From: Paenibacillus sp. FSL R10-2734 | GTDB taxonomy: Bacteria; Bacillota; Bacilli; Paenibacillales; Paenibacillaceae | Length of the DNA: 64,000 nucleotides | Direction of reading: 5' to 3' | Assembly: GCF_037963865.1 (NCBI RefSeq) | Contig: NZ_CP150170.1 | Span: forward strand, 2,294,001 to 2,358,000 | In this document: in pieces, positions 1-7,585 of the stretch | Position numbering within the stretch: the first letter of the stretch is position 1 | Layout: each line of letters begins with the position of its first letter | Program-made: the position numbers and the translations under genes | Notes under the pieces: model-generated | Seen by the model: the letters and a program-made list of their open reading frames with translations, nothing else | Told to the model about the DNA's origin: nothing | The model's database searches: none

Positions 1-136
1 GATTCATCCACTGGCTAAGAGAGCGAAAGATACCGCCGCAGGAGCTGTGCTTCTCACGGCGGTGTTTGCTGTCTTTGTTGGGATCTATGTTTTTTACCAC
101 CCTGTGATGGACTGGATTAGCGGACTTATGTCATAA
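1..136 (+). CDS. dgkA: Diacylglycerol kinase family protein (undecaprenol kinase type), C-terminal 44 residues
   Basis: Partial gene; only the end is in the window, read in frame 2 to the TAA at 134-136. The visible peptide begins IHPLAKRAKDTAAGAVLLTA and then runs into a hydrophobic helix ending in WISGLMS. The AKDTAAGAVLL stretch is the conserved helix of small membrane DgkA-type kinases, which in Firmicutes phosphorylate undecaprenol rather than diacylglycerol. The position directly before cdd and era is the usual Bacillus order (ybeY-dgkA-cdd-era). The active-site half is not visible, so the assignment rests on this tail and on synteny. Confidence 0.8.
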   Translation, partial: IHPLAKRAKDTAAGAVLLTAVFAVFVGIYVFYHPVMDWISGLMS

Positions 137-202
137 TCAGGGTACAAATCAATTCAGGGGAGAGGCGGACCCGCGTTTTGCGATTCCGCCTCTTTGGTTA
201 CT

Positions 203-391
203 GGATGTTTAGGAAGCGAGTTTTGTACGAAGTAATTCCATGATGAAACGCTAACAAAACTAAGTGGATGCTTTCGAAGTGAGTTTTGTACGAAGTGATC
301 CCATGAAGTGATGCTAACAAAACTAAGTGGATGCTTACGAAGTGAGTTTTGTAACGAAGTAGTTCCACGATGTAACGCTATACAAAACTTT
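203..391 (+). repeat. Three tandem 63-bp repeat units ending at the cdd ribosome-binding site
   Basis: Three imperfect units start at 203, 266 and 329 with GGATG, an exact 63-bp period. Each contains a half-site GAGTTTTGTA about 15 bases in and the inverse-like (TAA)CAAAACT near its end, so each can fold as a hairpin. The third unit ends at 391 and runs straight into the AGGAGG ribosome-binding site of cdd. A related copy lies at 47573-47640 before the ahcY ribosome-binding site. No protein is encoded. Confidence 0.85.
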
Positions 392-397
392 AGGAGG
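392..397 (+). promoter_or_regulatory. Ribosome-binding site of cdd
   Basis: AGGAGG, seven bases before the ATG at 405. It is preceded without a gap by the last unit of the 63-bp tandem repeat, so the repeat forms the leader up to the Shine-Dalgarno sequence. Confidence 0.85.
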
Positions 398-404
398 ACC
401 CAAT

Positions 405-824
405 ATGGATTCCGCTCTTCTTATGCAAGAAGCGATTAAAGCACGTGCTAAGGCATATATTCCTTACTCCCGATTTGGAGTAGGCGCCGCCCTCCTCGAT
501 CAGGATGGTCATATTCATCACGGATGTAATGTAGAAAATGCTGCTTTCGGCCCAACCAATTGTGCGGAACGTACCGCTTTATTCCGTGCCATCGCAGACG
601 GTCATGCGATCGGTTCTTTCAAGGCAATCGCCGTTGTTGCCGATTCCGACGGACCCGTATCACCTTGCGGCGTATGCCGGCAAGTAATGATTGAGTTGTG
701 TTCACCCGACATGAAGGTTATCCTTGGAAACATGAAGGGCGATATCGTTGAGACCACGGTGGGAGAATTACTTCCCGGCGCTTTTGGTCCCGTAGATCTG
801 AAGCAAGGACAAGCTCCTGAGTAA
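405..824 (+). CDS. cdd: Cytidine deaminase
   Basis: Homotetrameric zinc enzyme of pyrimidine salvage that deaminates cytidine and deoxycytidine to uridine and deoxyuridine in the cytosol. The 139-residue length fits the small Bacillus-type enzyme. Visible signatures are the substrate loop CNVENAAFG followed by TNCAERTA, where Cys and Glu are the zinc ligand and proton shuttle, and the second zinc motif PCGVCRQ, about 35 residues later. The ATG at 405 is chosen because AGGAGG precedes it at ideal spacing. It lies between dgkA and era as in Bacillus. There is a 666-bp gap to era, unusually long for this gene pair and filled with palindromic repeats. Confidence 0.95.
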   Translation: MDSALLMQEAIKARAKAYIPYSRFGVGAALLDQDGHIHHGCNVENAAFGPTNCAERTALFRAIADGHAIGSFKAIAVVADSDGPVSPCGVCRQVMIELCSPDMKVILGNMKGDIVETTVGELLPGAFGPVDLKQGQAPE

Positions 825-939
825 TAACAAGTGTTTGATCAAATGCCTTTCTGGCACTACACTTACTAACTCACGCTCTAACGGCTTGTACTTGAAAACC
901 TCGAGCATGATATAGTAGATGATGAATAGGTGGATGTGA

Positions 940-1128
940 TTTAGTTGCACTTTGTACAACTAAATGATTACAATTTCGCTGGAAGCACATTTTAATTGCA
1001 CTTTGTGCAATTAAATATCCGTTTTAATAGACATTTGGCTCATTATCCAGAATTTAGTTGCACTGAGTGCAATTAAAATGTCAAAACCATAAAAAAGCTC
1101 TAAATTAATTGCACAAACTACAACTAAA
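940..1128. repeat. Cluster of four related 24-25-bp palindromes
   Basis: Units at 940-964, 991-1015, 1053-1077 and 1105-1128. The second is a perfect hairpin: 11-base arms TTTAATTGCAC / GTGCAATTAAA around TTT. The others differ at a few positions (TTTAGTTG arms, a TGAG or AAACT centre) and keep partial pairing. Unit centres are about 51, 62 and 51 bases apart, and the sequences between them are unrelated. The arrangement looks superficially like a short CRISPR but the repeats are degenerate and no cas gene is near. Confidence 0.8.
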
Positions 1129-1411
1129 CGTGCGAGTATTCCATCAAATCGGGCTAAAATGGTGAAAATTATGTTTTTGGAGTAACATTTCGCCGTAAGC
1201 GCCGCGGCGTAGCCGCTAGCGATTCCTAGCACACAAAGCAACTGTAACACAGCCTTCTCCACGGTGAGCTAATTGCGAGCCGTGAGAATAAGCGCAGTGA
1301 AGCGTGTCCCCGTAGGGGACGAAAGCGCTCGTGCACCACCATGCCTCTAATCCCGTCGAACGTTGCAGGTACGCCCATTTCCGGGTGTCCAGAGGGCCGG
1401 GGCCCTTGGGG

Positions 1412-1431
1412 TCCCCCTTGGCTAAGGGGGA
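1412..1431. repeat. GC-rich inverted repeat upstream of era
   Basis: TCCCCCTT, four-base loop GGCT, AAGGGGGA, followed by a further TTTAGGGGGA. This forms a strong hairpin about 60 bases before the era start. There is no T-run directly behind it, so it is not a typical terminator; it may be a dispersed intergenic element. Confidence 0.6.
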
Positions 1432-1490
1432 TTTAGGGGGATCGAAAAAGCTTTTAGAACAAAAGGTTTCTGAAATGAAAGGAAGATAAT

Positions 1491-2384
1491 ATGAAATTCA
1501 AATCAGGCTTTGTCGCAATTATCGGCAGACCGAACGTAGGCAAATCGACACTCATGAACCAGGTTATTGGACAGAAGATTGCAATCATGTCGGATAAGCC
1601 ACAGACAACCAGAAACAAAATCCACGGGGTCTATACAACGAATAATTCACAAATCGTGTTCCTGGATACACCAGGTATTCATAAAAGACAGTCCAAGCTA
1701 GGCGACTACATGAACCAAACAGCGATGAGTACGCTAGGTGAAGTTGAGGCTGTGTTGTTCCTTGTGGACGCTGCAGACGGTTTGGGTGGTGGTGACCGAT
1801 ACATTGCTGAGCAATTAAACGGACTTAAGACGCCAGTTATTCTTGTGCTTAACAAGATTGATAAAATAGAGCCGGAAGCTTTGCTCCCACTTATGGCTCA
1901 GTATAACAAGCTGCATAATTTTGCTGAAATCATTCCGATTTCTGCTAAGATGGGCAGCAATGTTAACACGCTGTTAGAGCAAGTTGCTAAGTACTTGCCG
2001 GAAGGTCCGCAATATTACCCAGAAGATCAAATTACGGATCACCCAGAGCAATTTGTGTGTGCAGAACTAATCCGTGAGAAGATTCTACATTTGACGCGCG
2101 AAGAAGTACCGCATTCCATTGCTGTAGCTATCGAAGATATGAGAGTTGAGCCAAATGGAGTGGTGCATGTGTCTGCCGTTATTTTTGTCGAACGTGATTC
2201 TCAGAAGGGGATTATTATCGGCAAGCAAGGTGCGCTGCTGAAAGAGGTTGGCAGACGTGCTCGGACAGACATTGAGAACCTTTTGGGATCGAAGATTTTT
2301 CTGGAGCTTTGGGTGAAAGTGAAAAAAGACTGGCGTAATCAGGACCGCGTTCTGCGGGATTTGGGCTTCCATAAAGACCTTTAA
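1491..2384 (+). CDS. era: GTPase Era
   Basis: Essential GTP-binding protein that binds the 3' end of 16S rRNA and takes part in 30S subunit maturation. The 297 residues match the family. G motifs are in order: G1 GRPNVGKS near residue 12, G3 DTPG near 60, G4 NKID near 122 and G5 SAK near 151. The C-terminal half has the KH RNA-binding fold with GIIIGKQG near residue 240. The ATG at 1491 follows GGAAG. It is downstream of cdd and upstream of yqzL-recO, the conserved Bacillus order. Confidence 0.97.
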   Translation: MKFKSGFVAIIGRPNVGKSTLMNQVIGQKIAIMSDKPQTTRNKIHGVYTTNNSQIVFLDTPGIHKRQSKLGDYMNQTAMSTLGEVEAVLFLVDAADGLGGGDRYIAEQLNGLKTPVILVLNKIDKIEPEALLPLMAQYNKLHNFAEIIPISAKMGSNVNTLLEQVAKYLPEGPQYYPEDQITDHPEQFVCAELIREKILHLTREEVPHSIAVAIEDMRVEPNGVVHVSAVIFVERDSQKGIIIGKQGALLKEVGRRARTDIENLLGSKIFLELWVKVKKDWRNQDRVLRDLGFHKDL

Positions 2385-2496
2385 GATCTGTTTCCGTTAT
2401 TCCTCGTTTGGCAGGAATTGCAAGGATAGAACCTGGCTCATCGCACATCCTAATTCTTGAAGAGACATCGTCTTTCCCAAGAAAGGATGAATACGA

Positions 2497-2640
2497 ATGC
2501 GAAACTTTTCGTGGAAGTATTTTGCAATGACAGGAGACGTCGATGCTTACCTGCTATACAAGGAAGCTGGCCTTCCGCTTGAAGACAGTGGACTACAGCT
2601 AGTGGAGGAAGAGAAGGTCTGTGATGAAGAAGCGCAATAA
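2497..2640 (+). CDS. yqzL: YqzL family small protein
   Basis: A 47-residue protein of unknown function, beginning MRNFSWKYFAMTGDVDAYLL. The length, the N-terminal (F/W)-S/T-W-K-x-F-x-x-TG pattern, the YLLYKE segment and the acidic C terminus fit the YqzL family. In Bacillus that family also lies exactly between era and recO. GAAAGGATG precedes the ATG at 2497 as ribosome-binding site. The stop at 2640 is 36 bases before the recO start, so the two are probably co-transcribed. It has no membrane segment. Confidence 0.85.
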   Translation: MRNFSWKYFAMTGDVDAYLLYKEAGLPLEDSGLQLVEEEKVCDEEAQ

Positions 2641-2676
2641 GGACTGGTTGCTTGCCGAATGGTTGGGGGAAGAGGC

Positions 2677-3432
2677 ATGCTACACAGGGTGGAAGGGATC
2701 GTCATTCGCAGCATGGACTACGGCGAGGGGAACGCAATCATTACGCTTTGCACCGAGAACGCCGGTAAAGTAGGTGTTCTGGTGCGAGGTGCTAAGAAGG
2801 TCAAAAGCCGCCATGCTGCCTTGATCCAGCTGTTCACCGTCGGGGAATTTGTTTTTTTTAGAAACAACGGAGGTCTTGGGACGCTGAATTCCGGCGAAAT
2901 CACGAAGTCTCACCACCCTCTTCGGGAGGATTTGATCAAAGCTGCTTATGCGTCTTACGCTTGTGAACTGCTTGATAAAGTTCTGCATGATGAGGAAACG
3001 GGAAGCTTCTGGTTTCGCCAGCTTACGGCCTGCCTGAACGCACTTGAAGAAGATAAGGAACCTGGAGTTATCATAAATGTTTATGAAATGAAGATTTTGC
3101 AAGCAGCAGGTTATGGTCCAGAGTTCGACACCTGTGTTATATGTGGAGCTGAAAAGCCTGATGAACAACTGCTGATAAGCCCACGCCTTGGTGGAGCACT
3201 GTGCCGCAGCTGTAAACATAATGATCCTCCAGCTATGGAGGTCTCTGCTCGTGCTTTGAAATTGCTACGCTTATTCGCCAGACTTGATCTCACTAGATTA
3301 GGGAATGTGGATGTCAAAGAAAGCAGTAGAGATGAGCTTAAAAAAATTATGCGAGCCTTTATGGATGTGCAGCTTGGGTTAAAGCTGAAATCACAGAATT
3401 TCTTAGATCAACTCGACAAGTACAAGATTTGA
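2677..3432 (+). CDS. recO: DNA repair protein RecO
   Basis: Recombination mediator of the RecFOR pathway, which anneals SSB-coated single strands and loads RecA. The start at 2677 (MLHRVEGIVIRS) is preferred over an upstream in-frame ATG at 2659 because GGGGGAAGAGG lies just before it and the family begins at this point; this gives 251 residues. The N-terminal OB fold (EGIVIRSMDYGEGN) is followed by a helical domain. A zinc-ribbon pair CVIC...CRSC lies roughly at residues 150-180. It follows yqzL and ends about 430 bases before glyQ. Confidence 0.93.
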   Translation: MLHRVEGIVIRSMDYGEGNAIITLCTENAGKVGVLVRGAKKVKSRHAALIQLFTVGEFVFFRNNGGLGTLNSGEITKSHHPLREDLIKAAYASYACELLDKVLHDEETGSFWFRQLTACLNALEEDKEPGVIINVYEMKILQAAGYGPEFDTCVICGAEKPDEQLLISPRLGGALCRSCKHNDPPAMEVSARALKLLRLFARLDLTRLGNVDVKESSRDELKKIMRAFMDVQLGLKLKSQNFLDQLDKYKI

Positions 3433-3538
3433 CGAAATCTGATTTTTCCGTTACTATAGGAACAGTTTAATTATTGTATTGGATATGATCGCCGTTTTGC
3501 TCCACTTCGGGAGAACGTGCATTGATCGGGAAAGTAAT

Positions 3539-3774
3539 GAACGATATTGTTGCGATTCAGCGAGCTGGGGGTAGTGAGAGCCTGGCGGGACAATGTTCAT
3601 GAACATGGCACCCGGGAGTACGGATATGGCGAATGAAAGTGGATTTCGTTCTTGTTATTGGCAGCGATATTGCTGAATGCAAGGTATGGAATCAAGTAGG
3701 GTGGAACCGCGGGAGAATAAGTTAGCTCTCGTCCCTATGTCTGTTAATCAGGCATGGGGGCGGGGGCTTTTTTT
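3539..3774 (+). promoter_or_regulatory. Glycine T-box riboswitch leader of glyQS
   Basis: A tRNA-sensing leader that lets transcription proceed when tRNA-Gly is uncharged. The conserved T-box core AGGGTGGAACCGCGGG is at 3698-3713. The base of stem I can form from GAACGA (3539-3544) and TCGTTC (3646-3651). A GGA glycine codon at 3641-3643 sits in the 3' side of the specifier loop. The intrinsic terminator follows at 3725-3774. The downstream genes encode both subunits of glycyl-tRNA synthetase, consistent with a glycine specifier. The exact fold of stem I is my inference. Confidence 0.93.
3725..3774 (+). terminator. T-box-controlled intrinsic terminator
   Basis: A stem of about 19 pairs with several G-U pairs, from GCTCTCGTCCC on the 5' side to GGGGGCGGGGGC on the 3' side, followed by seven T. 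The upstream part overlaps the T-box antiterminator sequence, as expected for the alternative fold. Confidence 0.9.
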
Positions 3775-3794
3775 ATGTACTGAAAGCAATAATT

Positions 3795-3853
3795 GGGGCC
3801 CCCGCAAAGTACCTGAGTATGCATCGAAGCAAAACCTCACTTTGTGGGGAATA
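3795..3853 (+). repeat. Dispersed palindromic element, copy 1
   Basis: Arms CCCCGCAAAGT (3800-3810) and ACTTTGTGGGG (3839-3849) flank an interior with ACCTGAGTATGCATCGAAGC. The same element is at 36911-36965 (inverted) and 48992-49046. Here it lies in the leader between the T-box terminator and glyQ and supplies a misleading in-frame GTG at 3844. Confidence 0.85.
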
Positions 3854-3876
3854 TGTTAAGCGAAGGAGACGGTATT

Positions 3877-4764
3877 ATGAACTTTCAGCAGATGATTTTG
3901 ACGCTGCAGCAGTTCTGGGCTGAACAGAACTGTATTATCGTACAGCCTTATGACACTGAAAAAGGCGCCGGCACGATGAACCCTATGACTTTTTTACGCT
4001 CACTAGGTCCTGAGCCATGGAGAGTTGCGTACGTAGAGCCTTCACGTCGTCCATCCGATGGACGTTATGGGGAGAACCCGAACCGTCTGTATCAGCATCA
4101 TCAATTTCAAGTAATTATCAAACCATCGCCTGATAACATTCAAGAGATTTACTTGGATAGTTTGAAAGCACTTGGTATTGATCCACTCTTGCATGATATC
4201 CGTTTTGTCGAGGATAACTGGGAGAACCCTTCACTAGGCTGTGCAGGTCTAGGATGGGAAGTATGGCTGGATGGTATGGAAATTACTCAGTTTACTTACT
4301 TCCAACAGGTGGGTGGTATCGAAGCCAATCCAGTTGCCGTAGAAATTACTTACGGAATGGAGCGGTTAGCATCCTATATTCAAGATAAAGAAAATGTATT
4401 CGATCTTGAATGGGTTAGCGGCATGACTTATGGTGATGTTTTTCATCAGCCGGAGTTTGAGCATTCTACTTACACCTTTGAAGTATCTGATGTAAAAATG
4501 CTATTCTCGCTGTTTAATATGTATGAAGAAGAAGCACGTAGAGCGATGGAGAAACATCTTGTATTTCCAGCCTATGATTATGTGCTGAAATGCTCACATA
4601 GCTTTAATCTGCTGGATGCACGTGGAGCCATCAGTGTTACTGAACGGACTGGATTTATTACCCGAGTGCGTAATCTTGCCCGCTCTGTTGCGGCAACATA
4701 TCTTGAGGAACGCGAGAAGCTTGGCTTCCCGCTGCTGAAGAAAGAAGGTGCTGACCGTGTCTAA
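3877..4764 (+). CDS. glyQ: Glycine--tRNA ligase alpha subunit
   Basis: Catalytic subunit of the alpha2-beta2 bacterial glycyl-tRNA synthetase, which activates glycine and, with GlyS, charges tRNA-Gly. The ATG at 3877 (MNFQQMILTLQQFW) is preferred over the in-frame GTG at 3844, which lies in a dispersed repeat; GAAGGAG precedes 3877. It has 295 residues, the usual length. Conserved class II core pieces include GPEPWRVAYVEPSRRP, DGRYGENPNRLYQHHQFQV and TQFTYFQQVGG. Its end overlaps the start of glyS by eight bases, indicating translational coupling. It is controlled by the glycine T-box upstream. Confidence 0.97.
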   Translation: MNFQQMILTLQQFWAEQNCIIVQPYDTEKGAGTMNPMTFLRSLGPEPWRVAYVEPSRRPSDGRYGENPNRLYQHHQFQVIIKPSPDNIQEIYLDSLKALGIDPLLHDIRFVEDNWENPSLGCAGLGWEVWLDGMEITQFTYFQQVGGIEANPVAVEITYGMERLASYIQDKENVFDLEWVSGMTYGDVFHQPEFEHSTYTFEVSDVKMLFSLFNMYEEEARRAMEKHLVFPAYDYVLKCSHSFNLLDARGAISVTERTGFITRVRNLARSVAATYLEEREKLGFPLLKKEGADRV

Positions 4765-6832
4765 AGATATCCTGTTTGAGATCGGTCTGGAGGAAATTCC
4801 TGCACGTTTTATCCGGGCTGCGATGGAGCAGCTACAAGATAGAACATCCAAGTGGTTGGATTCTGCACGGATTACCCATGCTGGAGTTACTGCCTATGCA
4901 ACGCCACGTCGTCTCGCTGTATTAGTTAAGGATGCGGCTGAGAAGCAAGAGGATATTAGCGAAGAGGTCAAAGGACCATCACGCAAAATCGCACTGGATG
5001 CAAACGGGGACTGGAGCAAAGCTGCTTTAGGATTTGCCCGTAGTCAGGGTGTATCTCCGGAGCAATTTACGTTCAAAGAGCTAGCTGGAGTAGAGTATAT
5101 CTATGCTACTAGAAATAGTGCTGGGGTAGAGACAGCTTCGTTGCTTTCAGAAGGACTTCTCGGGATTGTAAATGCTATGACCTTTCCGAAGAACATGCGT
5201 TGGGGAGCCTACGATTTCAAATTCGTGCGTCCGATCCGCTGGTTAGTTGCTCTTTTCGGGAAAGATATTATTGATTTGGAAATTACGGATGTAAAAGCAG
5301 GTAATGTGAGCCGTGGACATCGGTTTCTCGGAACAGAGACTGTAATTTTAGAGCCTTCACAATATGTGGAGAGCTTGCGTGCGCAGCATGTACTTGTAGA
5401 TGTTAAGGAACGGGAAGAACTGATTCTGAAGCAAATTAACCAATTGGCTGAAGAGAAAAGCTGGACGATTGCAATCAAAGAGGATCTTTTGGAGGAAGTA
5501 CTGTTTCTGGTTGAAACACCAACCGTGCTTTTTGGAACCTTCGATCCATCGTTCCTGAATATTCCGCAGGATGTGCTGATTACTTCGATGCGTGAACATC
5601 AGCGTTATTTCCCTGTTTTTGATGCAGCGGGTAAACTTCTACCTTTCTTCGTAACGGTGCGTAACGGAAATGCAGTATCTTTGGATGTTATTGCTAAGGG
5701 AAATGAGAAGGTGCTTCGTGCTCGTCTATCAGATGCCAAATTCTTCTATCAAGAAGATCAAAAGATGAAGATTGACGATGCGCTAGCCAAACTAGAAAAT
5801 ATCGTCTACCATGAAGAGCTTGGCAGTGTTGGAGACAAAGTGCGCCGTATTCGCCAAATCTCTGATCGTCTTGCTGTTAAGTTGGGATTGTCTGATACAA
5901 CCCTTTCTGAAGTAAGTCGGACTGCTGATATTTGCAAATTTGATCTTGTGACTCAAATGGTTTATGAATTTCCAGAACTTCAAGGCACCATGGGCGAAGA
6001 TTATGCACGCAAAGCAGGAGAGCCTGAAACTGTGGCAAAAGCGATCTTCGAGCATTATCAGCCACGATTCGCTGGAGATGCTGTACCTTCGACAGATGCC
6101 GGTTCGGTCGTCAGCATTGCGGACAAGATCGATACGATTGTAGGCTGCTTCTCTATCGGTATTATCCCAACCGGTTCTCAAGATCCTTATGCACTGCGTC
6201 GCCAGGCTGCAGGGATTGTTCAAATCGTGCTTGAGCATAAATTGCCGATTACGCTGCGCGAAATTTTTGAAGCGGCGATTGAAATTCATGAAAATTCAGG
6301 GAATACGAAACATTCTGGCGATGAACTACGTATAAACCTGTACGAGTTCTTCGGTCTGCGTGTAAAACGTCTTTTATCCGACAATGTACGCTATGATGTT
6401 GTAGACGCTGTAACAGCAGCTGGCTTTGATGACGTAGTAGATGTTGTGGGCAGAAGTCGTGCGCTTATGGGTGCTGTGTTAGACCAAGCAGATTTCAAAA
6501 TTACCGTAGATTCACTCACTCGTGTCAGTAATTTGGCAGCTAAAGCAACCACTGAAGTGATTGATCCTTCTTTGCTTAAAGAAGAAGCTGAGCTGCAGCT
6601 GTACAATACATGGCAGGAATTACACACACCGTATCTTGAAGCGATGTCGGCGAATAATGCTGAAGAAGCACTTCGTATTCTCTCGGGTCTAAAAGATGCA
6701 GTTACAGCATTTTTCGATTCCGTTATGGTTATGGCGGAGGATGAGCAGGTACGCGCTAACCGTTTAGCTCTGCTTGCTGGAATTGATGCAGACTCTAAGG
6801 CGTTTGCTGATTTTGGTAAGCTCGTCTGGTAA
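4757..6832 (+). CDS. glyS: Glycine--tRNA ligase beta subunit
   Basis: tRNA-binding subunit of the tetrameric glycyl-tRNA synthetase. The start is GTG at 4757 (MSKDILFEIGLEEIPARF), which overlaps the end of glyQ. The GTG at 4748 is in frame, but GAAGG just upstream is placed correctly only for 4757. It has 691 residues, close to the family length. Visible family blocks are LLEIGLEEIPARF-like N terminus, TPRRLAVLVKD, KNMRWG, FVRPIRWL and the HD-like segment with LVTQMVYEFPELQGTMG near residue 400. A C-terminal anticodon-binding-like domain follows. There is no clear terminator after it. Confidence 0.97.
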   Translation: MSKDILFEIGLEEIPARFIRAAMEQLQDRTSKWLDSARITHAGVTAYATPRRLAVLVKDAAEKQEDISEEVKGPSRKIALDANGDWSKAALGFARSQGVSPEQFTFKELAGVEYIYATRNSAGVETASLLSEGLLGIVNAMTFPKNMRWGAYDFKFVRPIRWLVALFGKDIIDLEITDVKAGNVSRGHRFLGTETVILEPSQYVESLRAQHVLVDVKEREELILKQINQLAEEKSWTIAIKEDLLEEVLFLVETPTVLFGTFDPSFLNIPQDVLITSMREHQRYFPVFDAAGKLLPFFVTVRNGNAVSLDVIAKGNEKVLRARLSDAKFFYQEDQKMKIDDALAKLENIVYHEELGSVGDKVRRIRQISDRLAVKLGLSDTTLSEVSRTADICKFDLVTQMVYEFPELQGTMGEDYARKAGEPETVAKAIFEHYQPRFAGDAVPSTDAGSVVSIADKIDTIVGCFSIGIIPTGSQDPYALRRQAAGIVQIVLEHKLPITLREIFEAAIEIHENSGNTKHSGDELRINLYEFFGLRVKRLLSDNVRYDVVDAVTAAGFDDVVDVVGRSRALMGAVLDQADFKITVDSLTRVSNLAAKATTEVIDPSLLKEEAELQLYNTWQELHTPYLEAMSANNAEEALRILSGLKDAVTAFFDSVMVMAEDEQVRANRLALLAGIDADSKAFADFGKLVW

Positions 6833-6960
6833 AAAGGCTGAGCACCGGAGTTCCCGGCTGAATTCAAGATTCGACATTTGATCAAAGGACAGCTTTTTGA
6901 ACAGCCTCTAAAAGAAAAGTTTGTGTCTTATGGTATAGATTGTTGGTTTGGGGTATAAAT

Positions 6961-7003
6961 ATACGGAACGGTGCCAATGCGTCATTTGACATCCGTTCCG
7001 TAT
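6961..7003. repeat. Inverted repeat between glyS and the YqxD gene
   Basis: Perfect 11-base arms ATACGGAACGG and CCGTTCCGTAT around a 21-base loop, followed by TTATG. It could be a weak terminator for glyS, a protein-binding palindrome or a leader hairpin for the next gene; the sequence does not decide. Confidence 0.55.
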
Positions 7004-7066
7004 TTATGCATAGAAAGAAGGATTTCTTGCGGTGAGGGCGTATATATATTACACAGGAAATTGGTG

Positions 7067-7546
7067 ATGATCATGGAGAAGTCCCGGTCTAGGACCATAG
7101 TAGTGGATGGGGATGCTTGTCCGGTCAAAAAAGAGATCGCTGAGGTAGGTCGCACCTTTGGTGTGCCGGTACTGATGGTATCTTCTTATGACCATGCACT
7201 GAAAGCTGAAGAGGGTGTAACGGTTGTGCAGGTGGACCGAGGAGATCAGAGTGCTGATCTATATATTGCCAATTATATTTCTGCAGGAGATGTGGTATTG
7301 ACTGGGGACTATGGTCTCGCAGCACTTGCACTCGGCAAACGTTGCAGTGTGCTTTCTTTTCGTGGCCAGGAATATGACGATTCCAAAATGGATTTTATGT
7401 TGGAGGGTAGGCATGCCAGGGCCGTGGAACGAAGACGGGGACACTACTCTAAGGGTCCAAAACCTATAACGGCAGAAGAAAAATTATATTTTCAACATAA
7501 AATGACAAAACTTTTAATACTTTTGCAGGAGAATGTGGAGCAATAG
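7067..7546 (+). CDS. yqxD: YaiI/YqxD family (DUF188) protein
   Basis: A 159-residue conserved protein of unknown biochemical role. It carries the family signatures VVDGDACPVKKEI near the N terminus, DQSADLYIANYISAGDVVLTGDYGLAALAL in the middle and RRRGHYSKGPKPITAEEK toward the end. The acidic residues of DGDACP and TGDYGLA resemble a PIN-like nuclease fold, which is an inference from the family. The start ATG at 7067 follows AGGAAA at 7055; an ATG at 7073 is also possible. Position directly upstream of dnaG and sigA matches Bacillus. Confidence 0.88.
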   Translation: MIMEKSRSRTIVVDGDACPVKKEIAEVGRTFGVPVLMVSSYDHALKAEEGVTVVQVDRGDQSADLYIANYISAGDVVLTGDYGLAALALGKRCSVLSFRGQEYDDSKMDFMLEGRHARAVERRRGHYSKGPKPITAEEKLYFQHKMTKLLILLQENVEQ

Positions 7547-7585
7547 CGAATTATATTTATTTGTTAAGAATTGAAGGTGGTTGAA

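Larger units (their letters stand above)
825..1490. other. Gene-free cdd-era spacer with palindromes
   Basis: No supported gene. It holds four 24-25-bp palindromes (940-1128), a GC-rich stretch from about 1190, a perfect hairpin GTCCCC-GTA-GGGGAC near 1311-1325 and a second hairpin at 1412-1431. Short open frames here (for example on the minus strand 1011-1262) span the palindromes, have no ribosome-binding site and look like no protein family. Confidence 0.6.

Noticed and set aside
940..1128. Possible short CRISPR array (palindromic repeats with unequal spacers)
   Set aside because: Repeats differ from each other at several positions, spacer lengths vary widely, there are only four units, and there are no cas genes in the window.
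1011..1262. Minus-strand open frame of 83 codons
   Set aside because: It runs through the palindromic repeats, has no ribosome-binding site and resembles no family.
3677..3859. Open frame of 60 codons over the T-box and dispersed repeat
   Set aside because: It covers the T-box core, terminator and repeat; these RNA features explain the sequence.
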